DNA of 64,000 nucleotides from Pseudomonas fluorescens (lineage in GTDB: Bacteria > Pseudomonadota > Gammaproteobacteria > Pseudomonadales > Pseudomonadaceae), in assembly GCF_001902145.1 (NCBI RefSeq), contig NZ_MRST01000015.1:62001-126000 (forward strand), given 5' to 3'. Below, one piece after another: positions 35,802-44,831 of this stretch; within the stretch, counting starts at the first letter, position 1; every line of letters begins with the position of its first letter. A program made the position numbers and the translations under genes. The notes under the pieces were generated by a model. The model was not told the DNA's origin. It made no database searches and was given only the letters and a program-made list of their open reading frames with translations.

Positions 35802-36583
35802 CAGCTTTTATACCCGGGGTCCTGTTGGTCCAATTTGCGCAGAAGTGCCGGCCAGGCCAGCGCACCGCCCATACCTTGGGCGCTTTTTGTGACAGCTGCC
35901 ACCATCGCCTTGGCACCGGCGAGAATCTGCGGCTCGATGGCTATCAACTCGGTGCCGCCGCTTTGGGCCAGTACCTGAATCTCGCAGGCGCGCTGGAAGG
36001 TGAACATCATCAGGAAGGTGTCGGCGATAGTGCCGGCGCAGGTCAGCAGGCCGTGGTTGTGCAGCATCAGGAAATTGTTCTGGCCCAGATCCGCTTGCAG
36101 CCGGGCCTTTTCCTCGTGATTGAGCGCCACGCCCTCATAGGCGTGATAGCCCAGGTTGGACAGCACGAACAGCGATTGCTGGCTGATGGGCAATACACCC
36201 TGCTTTTGCGCACACACCGCCACGCCGGCAGCGGTGTGGGTGTGCAGCACGCAGGTCACGTCGTGGCGCACTTCGTGGATGGCGCTGTGGATGGTGTAGC
36301 CCGCAGGGTTGATCTCGTAGGGGCTGTCCATTTGCTTATTGCCGGCCTGGTCAACCTTGACCAGGCTCGACGCGGTGATCTCATGGAACATCAGCCCATA
36401 GGGGTTGATCAGGAAATCTTCAGTGCCCGGCACCTTGGCCGAAATATGCGTGAAGATCAGGTCATCCCAGCCGTGCATGGCTACCAGGCGATAACAGGCC
36501 GCCAGGTCCACGCGGGTTTGCCATTCGGCGGCGCTGACCTGGGCTTTGACATTCTGTGGCGATGGAGCAGGGGCTAGGCTCAT
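35801..36583 (-). CDS. Class II aldolase/adducin-family protein
   Basis: A 260-residue member of the zinc-dependent class II aldolase/adducin family. Metal histidines are in CVLHTHTAAG (HTH) and MLHNHGLLTCAG (about residue 185), with the acid residue upstream in NPYGLMFHEI. Members include fuculose-phosphate aldolase relatives, decarboxylases and many of unknown substrate. First in a two-gene unit with the alpha/beta hydrolase; start ATG 36583 precedes MSLAPAPSPQ, after AGGAGGTCATTGCC. Confidence 0.87.
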   Translation of the reverse strand: MSLAPAPSPQNVKAQVSAAEWQTRVDLAACYRLVAMHGWDDLIFTHISAKVPGTEDFLINPYGLMFHEITASSLVKVDQAGNKQMDSPYEINPAGYTIHSAIHEVRHDVTCVLHTHTAAGVAVCAQKQGVLPISQQSLFVLSNLGYHAYEGVALNHEEKARLQADLGQNNFLMLHNHGLLTCAGTIADTFLMMFTFQRACEIQVLAQSGGTELIAIEPQILAGAKAMVAAVTKSAQGMGGALAWPALLRKLDQQDPGYKS

Positions 36584-36728
36584 GGCAATGACCTCCTTGG
36601 CGCACTTCTTATTGTGTCTAAAAGTGAGAGCCAGTCTAGTCAGACGCCGAGTTGGAAGGAGTTGCCTTCGCAGCCAGCTTGATGACTGAGCGAGTCAGTC
36701 ATGAGAATAGTACAAATACGTGTCAAAC

Positions 36729-36750
36729 AAGCGCCGTCAATAACGGCGCT
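36729..36750 (-). terminator. Terminator of the flavodoxin gene
   Basis: AGCGCCGT / ACGGCGCT stem followed on the minus strand by TGTTTGA; weak T tract. Confidence 0.6.
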
Positions 36751-36759
36751 CCCTGGGGT

Positions 36760-37215
36760 TCAACCGCGCAGCGCGGTGATCAAATCGGCCAGCCAAGGCT
36801 CGGCGTCAGCCTCCGGAGTGACGCTTTCGCTGGCGTCCAGGCGCAGCATCGGCTGCACTTCGCGGATGCCCAGTTCGGCGAACAACTCGCGCATTTGCTC
36901 ACCACCGCCACAGAAGGTATCGCCATAGCTGGCATCACCCAGGCCGATGACCGCACCCGGCAGGCCGCGCCAGGCGGCGGGCAGCTGGTCGCGAATGGTT
37001 GAGTACAGCGGTTGCAGATTGTCGGGCAGCTCGCCCATGCCGGTGGTCGAGGTCACTGCCAGGAATGCATCGGGAGCAAAGGCCAGCACGTCTGCCAGCG
37101 TGGCACGCGCGTTGTGCCAGGCGTTGAAACCTGCGTCCTTTAGGATTTTTTCCGCGTGGCGAGCGACTTCTTCAGCCGTACCGTAGACCGAGCCGGAGAG
37201 GATGGCGACATTCAT
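36760..37215 (-). CDS. mioC: MioC-like flavodoxin
   Basis: A 151-residue FMN protein from ATG 37215 (AGGA 9 bases before; the TTG just upstream is less likely). The FMN phosphate loop is SGSVYGTAEEVA (7-18), with STTGMGELPDN (about 57-67) and GLGDASYGDTFCGGG (about 91-105) forming the isoalloxazine loops. Length and motifs match short-chain flavodoxins of the MioC/YqcA group, which serve as electron carriers. Divergent from the LOV gene, 129 bases away. Confidence 0.88.
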   Translation of the reverse strand: MNVAILSGSVYGTAEEVARHAEKILKDAGFNAWHNARATLADVLAFAPDAFLAVTSTTGMGELPDNLQPLYSTIRDQLPAAWRGLPGAVIGLGDASYGDTFCGGGEQMRELFAELGIREVQPMLRLDASESVTPEADAEPWLADLITALRG

Positions 37216-37299
37216 CAATCTGATCCTGTAGTTGAGTGAAAGCGTGGGATATTAGCAGCCTGTACCAATATTTCAGTGCGCACCGTGCAACATTCGAGA

Positions 37300-37318
37300 C
37301 TTGCCATAAACTGGCAAG
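37300..37318. promoter_or_regulatory. Palindrome upstream of the LOV gene, candidate MerR/LitR operator
   Basis: CTTGCC (37300-37305) and GGCAAG (37313-37318), a perfect 6-base dyad with a 7-base spacer, 26 bases before the LOV start. It resembles MerR-family operators that lie between promoter elements. A half-site CCTTGCC recurs near 39556 in the LitR-like gene's upstream gap. Confidence 0.45.
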
Positions 37319-37344
37319 GTCAAAACCAGGCCAGGGACCGCTCT

Positions 37345-37812
37345 ATGATTAACGCCAAACTGCTGCAAATGGTCGTCAATGCGTCCAACGACGGGATCGT
37401 CGTTGCCGAGCGCGAAGGCAAAGACAAACCGCTGATCTACGTCAACCCAGCCTTCGAACGACTGACCGGCTATACCCTCGACGAGATCCTGTATCAGGAC
37501 TGCCGCTTCCTGCAGTCGGGCGACCGCGACCAACCGGCCTTGATCGCCATTCGTGACGCGCTCGACAGCGGCGGCGCCTGCCGGGAGGTCCTGCGCAACT
37601 TTCGCAAGGACGGCACGCCTTTCTGGAACGAGCTATCGCTTTCGACCGTGTACAACGAGGTCGACAAGCAAACCTATTTCGTCGGCGTGCAAAAAGACGT
37701 CACCACCCAAGTCAAGGCACAGCAGCGCGTCGCCCAACTGGAAGCCCAATTAGCCGAACTCAAAGACGAGCTCGCGGCACTCAAGGCGACGAGTGGAACT
37801 AACAAACTGTAA
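37345..37812 (+). CDS. Short LOV-domain blue-light photoreceptor
   Basis: A 155-residue protein from ATG 37345 (AGGGA before it). A single LOV/PAS core spans about 14-120, with the flavin-adduct cysteine C53 in YQDCRFLQ, Q57, the NPAFERLTGY strand-helix, RNFRKDGTPFWNEL and the Gln of YFVGVQKDV. A C-terminal helix (122-147, VAQLEAQLAELKDELAAL) is a coiled coil for dimerisation. Length, C53 and layout closely match the P. putida short LOV proteins (SB1/SB2-LOV) as I remember them. No effector domain, so it signals through a partner; a MerR/LitR-like gene lies two genes away. Confidence 0.94.
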   Translation: MINAKLLQMVVNASNDGIVVAEREGKDKPLIYVNPAFERLTGYTLDEILYQDCRFLQSGDRDQPALIAIRDALDSGGACREVLRNFRKDGTPFWNELSLSTVYNEVDKQTYFVGVQKDVTTQVKAQQRVAQLEAQLAELKDELAALKATSGTNKL

Positions 37813-37870
37813 AAAACGCGGTCTTTAGAGCGATAATGGCTTTTTAATGCCTCAGCCTTGAGCTAGATCA

Positions 37871-38476
37871 ATGCAACGCGACACGCTATTGACGCAGGAC
37901 GAGCTGGATTTTATCCAGGACATGCAGCACAACCCGCAGCTCAACCTGCGGGATGCATGGTCGAGCCTGACGGTTAATGGCGGGGCACAGATTCGCGATT
38001 TGCTCACGCGGCTAGCGGCTCACGACCAGGTCACCATCCAGGCGCAGTTCGACAACCAGCAACTCACCTTCCCGTTGCACCTGGTGGAAGATGAGTTTCA
38101 TGCCGTGCATTTGCGCCTGGGCGTACCGAGTATTTTTGAAGATGGGCCGATGATCCGCCCGTGGCGCCTGGCGCTTGAAACGCCGGTGGCGCTGGAAAAC
38201 ATCAAGGGCTACCCCAGCGCGTTGTGGGTGCACGAAGTGTCATTCAAAGGGGTGCTGGTAGAAGTGCGTGGCCGGGTCAAACCACCGAAGACGTTTTCCC
38301 TGTGGTTCAGCCCTTCCGGTTACGAGCGCATCGCCTTGCGCGGCACGCTGGAGCGGGAAACCGCCCGAGGCCTGTTCGCCTATCGCCTGAACCAGAGCGA
38401 TGCCGACGAGATCGAACGGCTACGCCAGTTCATCCTGCACCAGCACCGCCTGGTCCATCCTCACGTTCACGCCTGA
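37871..38476 (+). CDS. Hypothetical protein, PilZ-like C-terminal region
   Basis: A 201-residue soluble protein between the LOV gene and the convergent LitR-like gene, which it overlaps by 10 bases. The N-terminal about 90 residues resemble a YcgR-N-like strand domain; the C-terminal part shows an R-x-x-R start (RPWRLALETPVAL) and EVSFKGVLVEV, which fits the PilZ (D/N)xSxxG motif with Glu for Asp, then ERETARGLFAYRLNQ. This suggests a PilZ-like, possibly cyclic-di-GMP-binding, protein, but residues are degenerate and I am unsure. Co-directional with LOV, 58 bases after it. Confidence 0.65.
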   Translation: MQRDTLLTQDELDFIQDMQHNPQLNLRDAWSSLTVNGGAQIRDLLTRLAAHDQVTIQAQFDNQQLTFPLHLVEDEFHAVHLRLGVPSIFEDGPMIRPWRLALETPVALENIKGYPSALWVHEVSFKGVLVEVRGRVKPPKTFSLWFSPSGYERIALRGTLERETARGLFAYRLNQSDADEIERLRQFILHQHRLVHPHVHA

Positions 38477-39435
38477 GACTCGGTACCCAGATGGCCGCTG
38501 AGCAGTTGCTGCAAGCGGCGCGGCATCCAGCGCCCATCATTGCCCAGGCAACCAATCGACGAACCTGCCAGGCTGTGTTCGGCAAGATCCGACGCCTCTC
38601 CAGCCAGCAACAATGGACAATCGAGGGTGAAGGCCAGGCGATTGAGCCGCGACGCCAATTCTGCGCCAGGCGCATGGTTTGAAAACAGCACCAGGGCTTG
38701 CGGCCGGGTGCGCTCGCAGAGCAGCGTCAACTCATCCAGTGGCTGGCCAACGCCCAGGACCTTGACCGCCAGTTTCTCGCTCGACATCAACAAGCCCGCC
38801 ACCAGCAACTCCAGCTCACGGCACTCTCCGGCAATGGCTGACAGCAATACCCTGGGCGCTGGCGAGGCACAGGCCATTTGCAGGCACCGTGCGACGCGCG
38901 AGCGCAGGAAATTGTCGAAGAACAGCCACTCGCTGGCTTGGCCAAAGCGGCCTGGGTGACGTAACAACTGCTGCCACAACGGCATCAAGATGTCTTGGAA
39001 CACCACCGTCGTCGAATAGACGCTGAAGATCTGGCCGTACAACCGGTCGAGCTCACGATCATCAAAAGCACTGATGGCCTGCCGCAGTTGCGCCTGCCAT
39101 TGGCGCCACTCCAGTTCGGTATCGCTGCGTGACGCGGTAGCTTGCTCGTTGGGCTGTGGGTCGCGCGCCAAAAGCTTGCCGACTTTGCTCACTGCCACGC
39201 CCCGCTCGATCCAGTCGAGGATGCGGTGCACGGTTTCGATATCGGTGCTTGAGTAAAGCCTGTGCCCACTTTCGGTGCGTAAAGGCTGGATCAAACCGTA
39301 GCGACGCTCCCACGCACGCAACGTCACCGGGTTTACGCCTGTGAGTCTTGCCACTTCACGAATCGGAAACAGCCCCTCGCAGTCAGTGTGGCTGTCGGGT
39401 GTCATTTCGCGAAGAGGCGCAGTGGTTTCGGGCAT
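38467..39435 (-). CDS. MerR-family regulator with degenerate B12-binding domain (class II LitR-like)
   Basis: A 322-residue regulator. Residues about 20-90 are a MerR helix-turn-helix (FPIREVARLTGVNPVTLRAWERRYGLIQP, then GHRLYSSTDIE). Residues about 120-200 form a helical linker like the B12-binding cap, and about 200-310 a cobalamin-binding-like Rossmann domain. The DxHxxG motif position reads GECRELE, with no cobalamin-ligating histidine, as in class II LitR proteins that do not bind B12. In P. putida such a protein works with a short LOV protein to switch light genes; here both, plus folE, lie together. The start is uncertain (39435 or 39405). Confidence 0.85.
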   Translation of the reverse strand: MPETTAPLREMTPDSHTDCEGLFPIREVARLTGVNPVTLRAWERRYGLIQPLRTESGHRLYSSTDIETVHRILDWIERGVAVSKVGKLLARDPQPNEQATASRSDTELEWRQWQAQLRQAISAFDDRELDRLYGQIFSVYSTTVVFQDILMPLWQQLLRHPGRFGQASEWLFFDNFLRSRVARCLQMACASPAPRVLLSAIAGECRELELLVAGLLMSSEKLAVKVLGVGQPLDELTLLCERTRPQALVLFSNHAPGAELASRLNRLAFTLDCPLLLAGEASDLAEHSLAGSSIGCLGNDGRWMPRRLQQLLSGHLGTESQA

Positions 39436-39648
39436 CAGCGGTCAAAAAACCTGTATGAAATTGAAGAGCATTTAACGCCGATTGGACTGCATGATTCAAG
39501 ATCTACGGCGATCCATCCGAAGTTTCTGGCGTATTTCGACAAAACCGGAATAATCCTTGCCTGTTTTTTTACGTCGCTGCACCACCCCGCAGCTTCGTTC
39601 GTGCGCCGCCTACCCGGCTTGGCGCACCTGCTGACTTGGAGATATACG

Positions 39649-40206
39649 ATGTCTACCTCACCCGTCACCTTGATGGTTGCGCGCCGCGTGGCCAAAGGTC
39701 GCTACGAAGAACTGATGGCCTGGCTGCGCGAAGGCGAGCAATTGGCGACGGACTTCCCGGGTTACCTGGGCTCCGGCGTGCTGGCCCCGCCACCCCATGA
39801 TGATGAATTCCAGATCATCTTCCGCTTCGCCGATGAAAAAACCCTGCATGCGTGGGAATTCTCCGCCTCGCGCAGCGCGTGGCTGAGCCGCGGCAGCGAG
39901 CTGTTTGCCGACCCGTCGGAGCACCGTGTCAGTGGTATCGATGGCTGGTTTGGCGCAGCGGGTGCCCGCCCGCCACGCTGGAAACAGGCGGTAGCCATCT
40001 GGTTGGCATTTTTCCCGGTATCGTTGCTGTTCAACTTCGGCCTGGGCCCGCTGCTCAGCGAGTTGGACCTGTTCAGCCGCGTACTGGTCAGCACCGCAGC
40101 CCTGACCCCGCTGATGGTTTACCTCTTTATACCGCTGTCGACCCATCTGCTGGCGAATTGGCTGCACCCCTCGCCCCCTCGCAAGGTCACCGAAGCCGCC
40201 GCTTGA
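39649..40206 (+). CDS. Antibiotic-biosynthesis-monooxygenase-like protein with two membrane helices
   Basis: A 185-residue protein from ATG 39649 (TTGGAGATATACG). Residues about 5-95 form an ABM-type ferredoxin-like barrel (VTLMVARRVAKGRYEELMAWL ... YLGSGVLAPP ... FQIIFRFADEKTLHAWE); residues about 105-175 contain two hydrophobic helices (KQAVAIWLAFFPVSLLFNFG and AALTPLMVYLFIPLSTHLLANW). This membrane-tailed version occurs in several bacteria; function unknown. It is divergent from the LitR-like gene across a 213-base gap and may head the folM-folE-folX run. Confidence 0.82.
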   Translation: MSTSPVTLMVARRVAKGRYEELMAWLREGEQLATDFPGYLGSGVLAPPPHDDEFQIIFRFADEKTLHAWEFSASRSAWLSRGSELFADPSEHRVSGIDGWFGAAGARPPRWKQAVAIWLAFFPVSLLFNFGLGPLLSELDLFSRVLVSTAALTPLMVYLFIPLSTHLLANWLHPSPPRKVTEAAA

Positions 40207-40263
40207 GTACAGGGAGGCCGGGGCGCTGGTATAGTTTCAGCCTGCCAGCGACTTGAGCCTCCC

Positions 40264-40974
40264 ATGAATGCAACCAACGCTCCGATCCTGATCACCGGTG
40301 CCGGCCAGCGTGTCGGCCTGCATTGCGCCGAGCGCCTGCTGGATGAAGGCCAAGCGGTGATTTTCAGCTACCGCAGCGAACGCCCTGGCGTGCAGGCGCT
40401 GCGTGAACGGGGCGCCGTCGGCGTGTTTGCCGACTTCTCCAGCGAAGCCGGAGTGCTGGCTTTCATTGCCGCAGTGAAAACCCATACTCAAAGCCTGCGA
40501 GCGATCATCCACAACGCTTCAGCCTGGGTCGCCGAAACCCCGGGCGACGAAAGCCGTGCCTTTATCGACATGTTCAGCGTGCACATGCTTGCGCCGTACC
40601 TGATCAACCTGCATTGTTCATCTTTGCTGCAACGCTCGACACCTGCCGATATCGTGCATATCAGCGATGACGTGGTGCGCAAGGGCAGCCGGCAGCACAT
40701 CGCCTATTGCGCCACCAAGGCCGGGCTCGACAGCCTCACGTTATCGTTTGCCGCGCAGTTCGCGCCGCTGATCAAGGTCAACGGCATCGCACCGGCGATG
40801 GTGATGTTCAACGAAGGCGATGACGCAGCCTATCGCGCCAAGGTCCTGGCCAAGTCGGCCCTGGGCATCGAGCCCGGGCCCGAGGTGATCTACCAGAGCG
40901 TGCGTTACCTGCTGGACAATCCCTATGTCACCGGTACCACCCTGACCGTCAACGGTGGGCGGCATATCAAGTAA
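40264..40974 (+). CDS. folM: Dihydromonapterin reductase FolM
   Basis: A 236-residue short-chain dehydrogenase that reduces dihydromonapterin (and weakly dihydrofolate) with NADPH. The cofactor loop is [10 protein letters not shown] (11-20), where the Arg resembles pteridine reductases; catalytic Tyr and Lys are in YCATKAG (about 148-152) and the C terminus [11 protein letters not shown] is typical. It precedes folE by 20 bases, so folM-folE-folX form one unit for tetrahydromonapterin, the cofactor of phenylalanine hydroxylase in pseudomonads. Confidence 0.92.
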   Translation: MNATNAPILITGAGQRVGLHCAERLLDEGQAVIFSYRSERPGVQALRERGAVGVFADFSSEAGVLAFIAAVKTHTQSLRAIIHNASAWVAETPGDESRAFIDMFSVHMLAPYLINLHCSSLLQRSTPADIVHISDDVVRKGSRQHIAYCATKAGLDSLTLSFAAQFAPLIKVNGIAPAMVMFNEGDDAAYRAKVLAKSALGIEPGPEVIYQSVRYLLDNPYVTGTTLTVNGGRHIK

Positions 40975-40994
40975 GCCGTTTACGAGGATGTTGT

Positions 40995-41555
40995 ATGACC
41001 TTATCCCTGCCCCACCACTACCGCGAGATCCTCAAGGGCCTGGGCGAAGACCCGCAGCGCGAGGGCCTGCTCGACACGCCCAAGCGTGCCGCCAAGGCCA
41101 TGCAGTACCTGTGTCACGGCTATGAGCAGAACCTGGAAGACATCGTCAACGGCGCACTGTTTGCGTCCGACAATGACGAGATGGTGATCCTCAAGGACAT
41201 CGAGTTGTACTCGCTGTGCGAGCATCACCTGCTGCCCTTCATCGGCAAGGCCCATGTGGCCTATATTCCGACCGGCAAGGTGCTGGGCCTGTCAAAACTG
41301 GCGCGCATTGTCGACATGTTCGCCCGGCGCCTGCAGATTCAGGAAAACCTCACGCGGCAAATCGCCGACGCCATCCAGGACGTGACCCAGGCCGCCGGCG
41401 TGGCGGTGGTGATCGAAGCCAGGCACATGTGCATGATGATGCGCGGCGTGGAGAAACAGAATTCAACCATGAACACCTCGGTGATGCTCGGCGCCTTTCG
41501 CGAGTCGAACACCACCCGCATGGAGTTCCTGCAACTGATTGGACGGAGCAAGTAG
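40995..41555 (+). CDS. folE: GTP cyclohydrolase I FolE
   Basis: A 186-residue enzyme that turns GTP into dihydroneopterin triphosphate. The zinc ligands are in LCEHHLLPF (about 74-82) and MCMMMRGV (about 144-151), with [17 protein letters not shown] and QNSTMNTS completing the active site. Standard length; cytoplasmic decamer by family. It lies 20 bases after folM and 2 bases before folX. Pseudomonads often carry a second folE copy, and this one's company with folM, folX and light-sensor genes suggests a dedicated pterin role. Confidence 0.96.
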   Translation: MTLSLPHHYREILKGLGEDPQREGLLDTPKRAAKAMQYLCHGYEQNLEDIVNGALFASDNDEMVILKDIELYSLCEHHLLPFIGKAHVAYIPTGKVLGLSKLARIVDMFARRLQIQENLTRQIADAIQDVTQAAGVAVVIEARHMCMMMRGVEKQNSTMNTSVMLGAFRESNTTRMEFLQLIGRSK

Positions 41556-41557
41556 CA

Positions 41558-41929
41558 ATGCCACAACTTCAACCAGGCATGGCGCGTATCCGGGTCAAGG
41601 ACCTGTGCCTGCGCACCTTTATCGGCATCAACGAGGACGAAATCCTCAACAAGCAGGATGTGCTGATCAACCTGACCATCCTGTATGCCGCCCAGGAAGC
41701 CGTGCGTGACAACGATATCGACCACGCCCTGAACTACCGCACCATCACCAAGGCCATCATCGCTCACGTCGAAGGCAATCGCTTTGCCCTGCTGGAGCGC
41801 CTGACCCAGGAATTGCTGGACCTGGTGATGAGCAACGAATCGGTGCTGTACGCCGAAGTCGAAGTGGACAAGCCCCACGCGCTGCGCTTTGCCGAGTCGG
41901 TTTCTATCACTCTGGCCGCCAGCCGCTGA
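41558..41929 (+). CDS. folX: Dihydroneopterin triphosphate 2'-epimerase FolX
   Basis: A 123-residue protein of the FolB/FolX fold from ATG 41558, two bases after the folE stop. [19 protein letters not shown] (about 10-28), the [10 protein letters not shown] helix and [15 protein letters not shown], then [18 protein letters not shown], match FolX rather than FolB (LxxxxFIGxNExE core). It epimerises dihydroneopterin triphosphate to dihydromonapterin triphosphate, linking FolE to FolM. It acts in the cytoplasm and completes the tetrahydromonapterin set. Confidence 0.93.
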   Translation: MPQLQPGMARIRVKDLCLRTFIGINEDEILNKQDVLINLTILYAAQEAVRDNDIDHALNYRTITKAIIAHVEGNRFALLERLTQELLDLVMSNESVLYAEVEVDKPHALRFAESVSITLAASR

Positions 41930-41944
41930 TACTAAGTGAGCCCT

Positions 41945-42241
41945 ATGAACGACCAACAACGCCTCGAACTCGAAGCCGCCGCCTTTCGCCGATTGGTGGC
42001 CCATCTGGACAGCCGCAAGGATGTGCAGAATATCGACCTGATGAACCTCGCCGGCTTCTGCCGCAACTGCCTGTCCAAGTGGTACAAGGCCGAGGCCGAC
42101 GAACGCCGGATCGAACTCAGCCTCGATGACGCCCGTGAAGTGGTGTACGGCATGCCGTACGCCGAGTGGAAAGCCCAATACCAGCAAGAAGCCAACGCCG
42201 ACCAACAGGCCGCGTTCGCCAAAGGAAAGCCTCATGACTGA
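41945..42241 (+). CDS. DUF1244-family protein
   Basis: A 98-residue soluble protein from ATG 41945 (the GTG at 41936 is in frame but less likely). The family core is present: FRRLVAHLDSRKDVQNIDLMNLAGFCRNCLSKWY with its conserved cysteines (C-R-N-C), then ADERRIELSLDDAREVVYGMPY. Members are small helical proteins of unknown function, sometimes near DNA or redox genes. It follows folX by 15 bases and overlaps the HopJ gene by 8, so it belongs to the same transcription unit. Confidence 0.85.
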   Translation: MNDQQRLELEAAAFRRLVAHLDSRKDVQNIDLMNLAGFCRNCLSKWYKAEADERRIELSLDDAREVVYGMPYAEWKAQYQQEANADQQAAFAKGKPHD

Positions 42242-42572
42242 TTTGAATACCCTGCGCGCCAGCCTCAACAGCGGCGAACACCTTTTTGCCGATACCCTGG
42301 CGTTCGTCGCGGCCGGTTACGACTACCAGCCGCAAGCCTTCATCAACGGCGGTGTGGAAAATGCCGCTGGGCAGAATGAAGGGTCGTGCAAGACCCTGGG
42401 CTTGGCACTGCTGGAAGGGTTGAGTGACCAGGAAGCATTGCTGGCGTTTGGCGAACATTACCGGTCGGTGGTAGCCACTCCGGACGGCAGCGACCATGGC
42501 AATATCCGGGCGTTGATTGCCCAGGGTTTGGCAGGTGTGAAGTTTGCCCAACAACCTTTGATTCGCCGCTGA
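42234..42572 (+). CDS. HopJ-type III effector-family protein
   Basis: A 112-residue protein from ATG 42234 (AAAGGAAAG before it), overlapping the DUF1244 stop. It matches the HopJ family (FADTLAFVAAGYDYQPQAFINGGVENAAGQNEGSCKTL, GLALLEGLSDQEALLAFGEHYR). The family is named after a P. syringae candidate effector, but it is widespread in non-pathogens without type III secretion and sits here behind housekeeping-like genes, so an ordinary cytoplasmic role is more likely than secretion. Confidence 0.87.
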   Translation: MTDLNTLRASLNSGEHLFADTLAFVAAGYDYQPQAFINGGVENAAGQNEGSCKTLGLALLEGLSDQEALLAFGEHYRSVVATPDGSDHGNIRALIAQGLAGVKFAQQPLIRR

Positions 42573-42594
42573 TTCGATGTGAAAACCCGATCAA

Positions 42595-42667
42595 TGTGGG
42601 AGCCGGGCTTGCCCGCGATGACGGTGGTGACTATCACACCGCTATCGCAGGCAAGCCAGTTCCCACA
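42595..42667. repeat. Divergent REP pair (third type)
   Basis: Arms TGTGGGAGCCGGGCTTGCCC and an imperfect inverse ending CTGGGAACTGGCTTGC on the other strand; sequence differs from classes A and B (GCCCGCGATG instead of GCTCGCGAA). Confidence 0.75.
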
Positions 42668-42716
42668 GCGATTGGGTTAACACTTCAGATTGCGGTGCGG
42701 CTTGAATCGCAGGCAT

Positions 42717-42747
42717 AAAAAACCGGCCTCGCAGCCGGTTTTTTTAT
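42717..42747. terminator. Bidirectional terminator between HopJ and trxB
   Basis: AACCGGC / GCCGGTT stem with A-run on one side and seven T on the other, usable in both directions. Confidence 0.85.
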
Positions 42748-42756
42748 TTCAGCGAT

Positions 42757-43722
<966 letters not shown>

Positions 43723-44012
43723 TCACTCCTACCGACCGCCCGGACCACAGGGCGGCGGGAATAAAAAAGGACCGCGAAGCACTTGGGGAAGGCTTTGACT
43801 CGCCAGGTCCTGAAAAATAATGGGTGCAGCGTATCGAGGGGGGCAAGATTAAGGAAATACGCAATAACAATCCAGCTCATAGGTGTTCTCTATGCGTGCA
43901 ATCAAGCTAATCGACACCTTGTAACCCTGGATGTCGCCTACCTGCCCGCGCTTTCACATCAGGTGCAAAGCCGGTAAGGTCGGCGCGTTCGCCATTCTGC
44001 TCGGAGTACTCC

Positions 44013-44777
44013 ATGCCCGCCCCTGCTCTTTCCGGCCCGCAATACCTGCGTGAAGGCCTCAAACTGGTGTTGAGCCCTGGCCTGCGCCTGTTTGTGCTGT
44101 TGCCGTTGGTGATCAACCTGGTGCTGTTCGTCGGGTTGATCTATTTCGCCGGCCATCAGTTCAGCCTGTGGGTCGACACCTTGATGCCGACGCTGCCCCA
44201 CTGGCTAGGCTTTTTGAATTACCTGTTGTGGCCGCTGTTTGTCGTGCTGGTGGTGCTGATGGTGTTTTTCACCTTCACCATGCTCGCCAATATTATCGCC
44301 GCGCCGTTCAACGGGTTTCTCGCCGAGAAGGTCGAGGTCGTGGTACGTGGCACCGACGACTTCCCGCCGTTCAGTTGGGGTGAGCTGGCTGCCATGGTCC
44401 CGCGAACCCTGGCGCGGGAGATGCGCAAGCTGGGTTACTTCCTGCCACGTGCCATCGGCCTGTTCATCCTGTCGTTCATCCCGGTGGTCAACCTGATCGC
44501 GGCGCCGTTGTGGCTGCTGTTTGGCGTGTGGATGATGGCGATCCAGTACATCGACTACCCGGCCGATAACCATAAGCTGGGCTGGAACGAGATGCTCGCG
44601 TGGCTGCGCCAGAAACGCTGGCAGAGCATGAGTTTTGGCGGCATTGTCTACCTGGTACTGCTGGTGCCGGTGGTCAACCTGTTGATGATGCCAGCGGCGG
44701 TGGCCGGGGCGACGTTGTTCTGGGTGCGTGAGCAAGGCGCCGAGGCGATGGCGCAGCAAGCGGTGGCCAAGTCATAA
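44013..44777 (+). CDS. cysZ: Sulfate transporter CysZ
   Basis: A 254-residue inner-membrane protein with the EI24/CysZ pattern: [25 protein letters not shown] at the start, four to six hydrophobic segments, the conserved [14 protein letters not shown] (about 92-105) and the [16 protein letters not shown] loop (about 178-193). It takes up sulfate for cysteine synthesis. The gap before it (43720-44012) holds no gene that I can support. Confidence 0.92.
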   Translation: MPAPALSGPQYLREGLKLVLSPGLRLFVLLPLVINLVLFVGLIYFAGHQFSLWVDTLMPTLPHWLGFLNYLLWPLFVVLVVLMVFFTFTMLANIIAAPFNGFLAEKVEVVVRGTDDFPPFSWGELAAMVPRTLAREMRKLGYFLPRAIGLFILSFIPVVNLIAAPLWLLFGVWMMAIQYIDYPADNHKLGWNEMLAWLRQKRWQSMSFGGIVYLVLLVPVVNLLMMPAAVAGATLFWVREQGAEAMAQQAVAKS

Positions 44778-44831
44778 ATCCATCATCGCATTGACACAAT
44801 GGCGACATGGCCCACGCCGACACTGTGGGTC

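Noticed and set aside
42234..42572. HopJ protein as evidence for a type III secretion island
   Set aside because: The family is common in species without type III secretion and no hrp box or chaperone gene is nearby.
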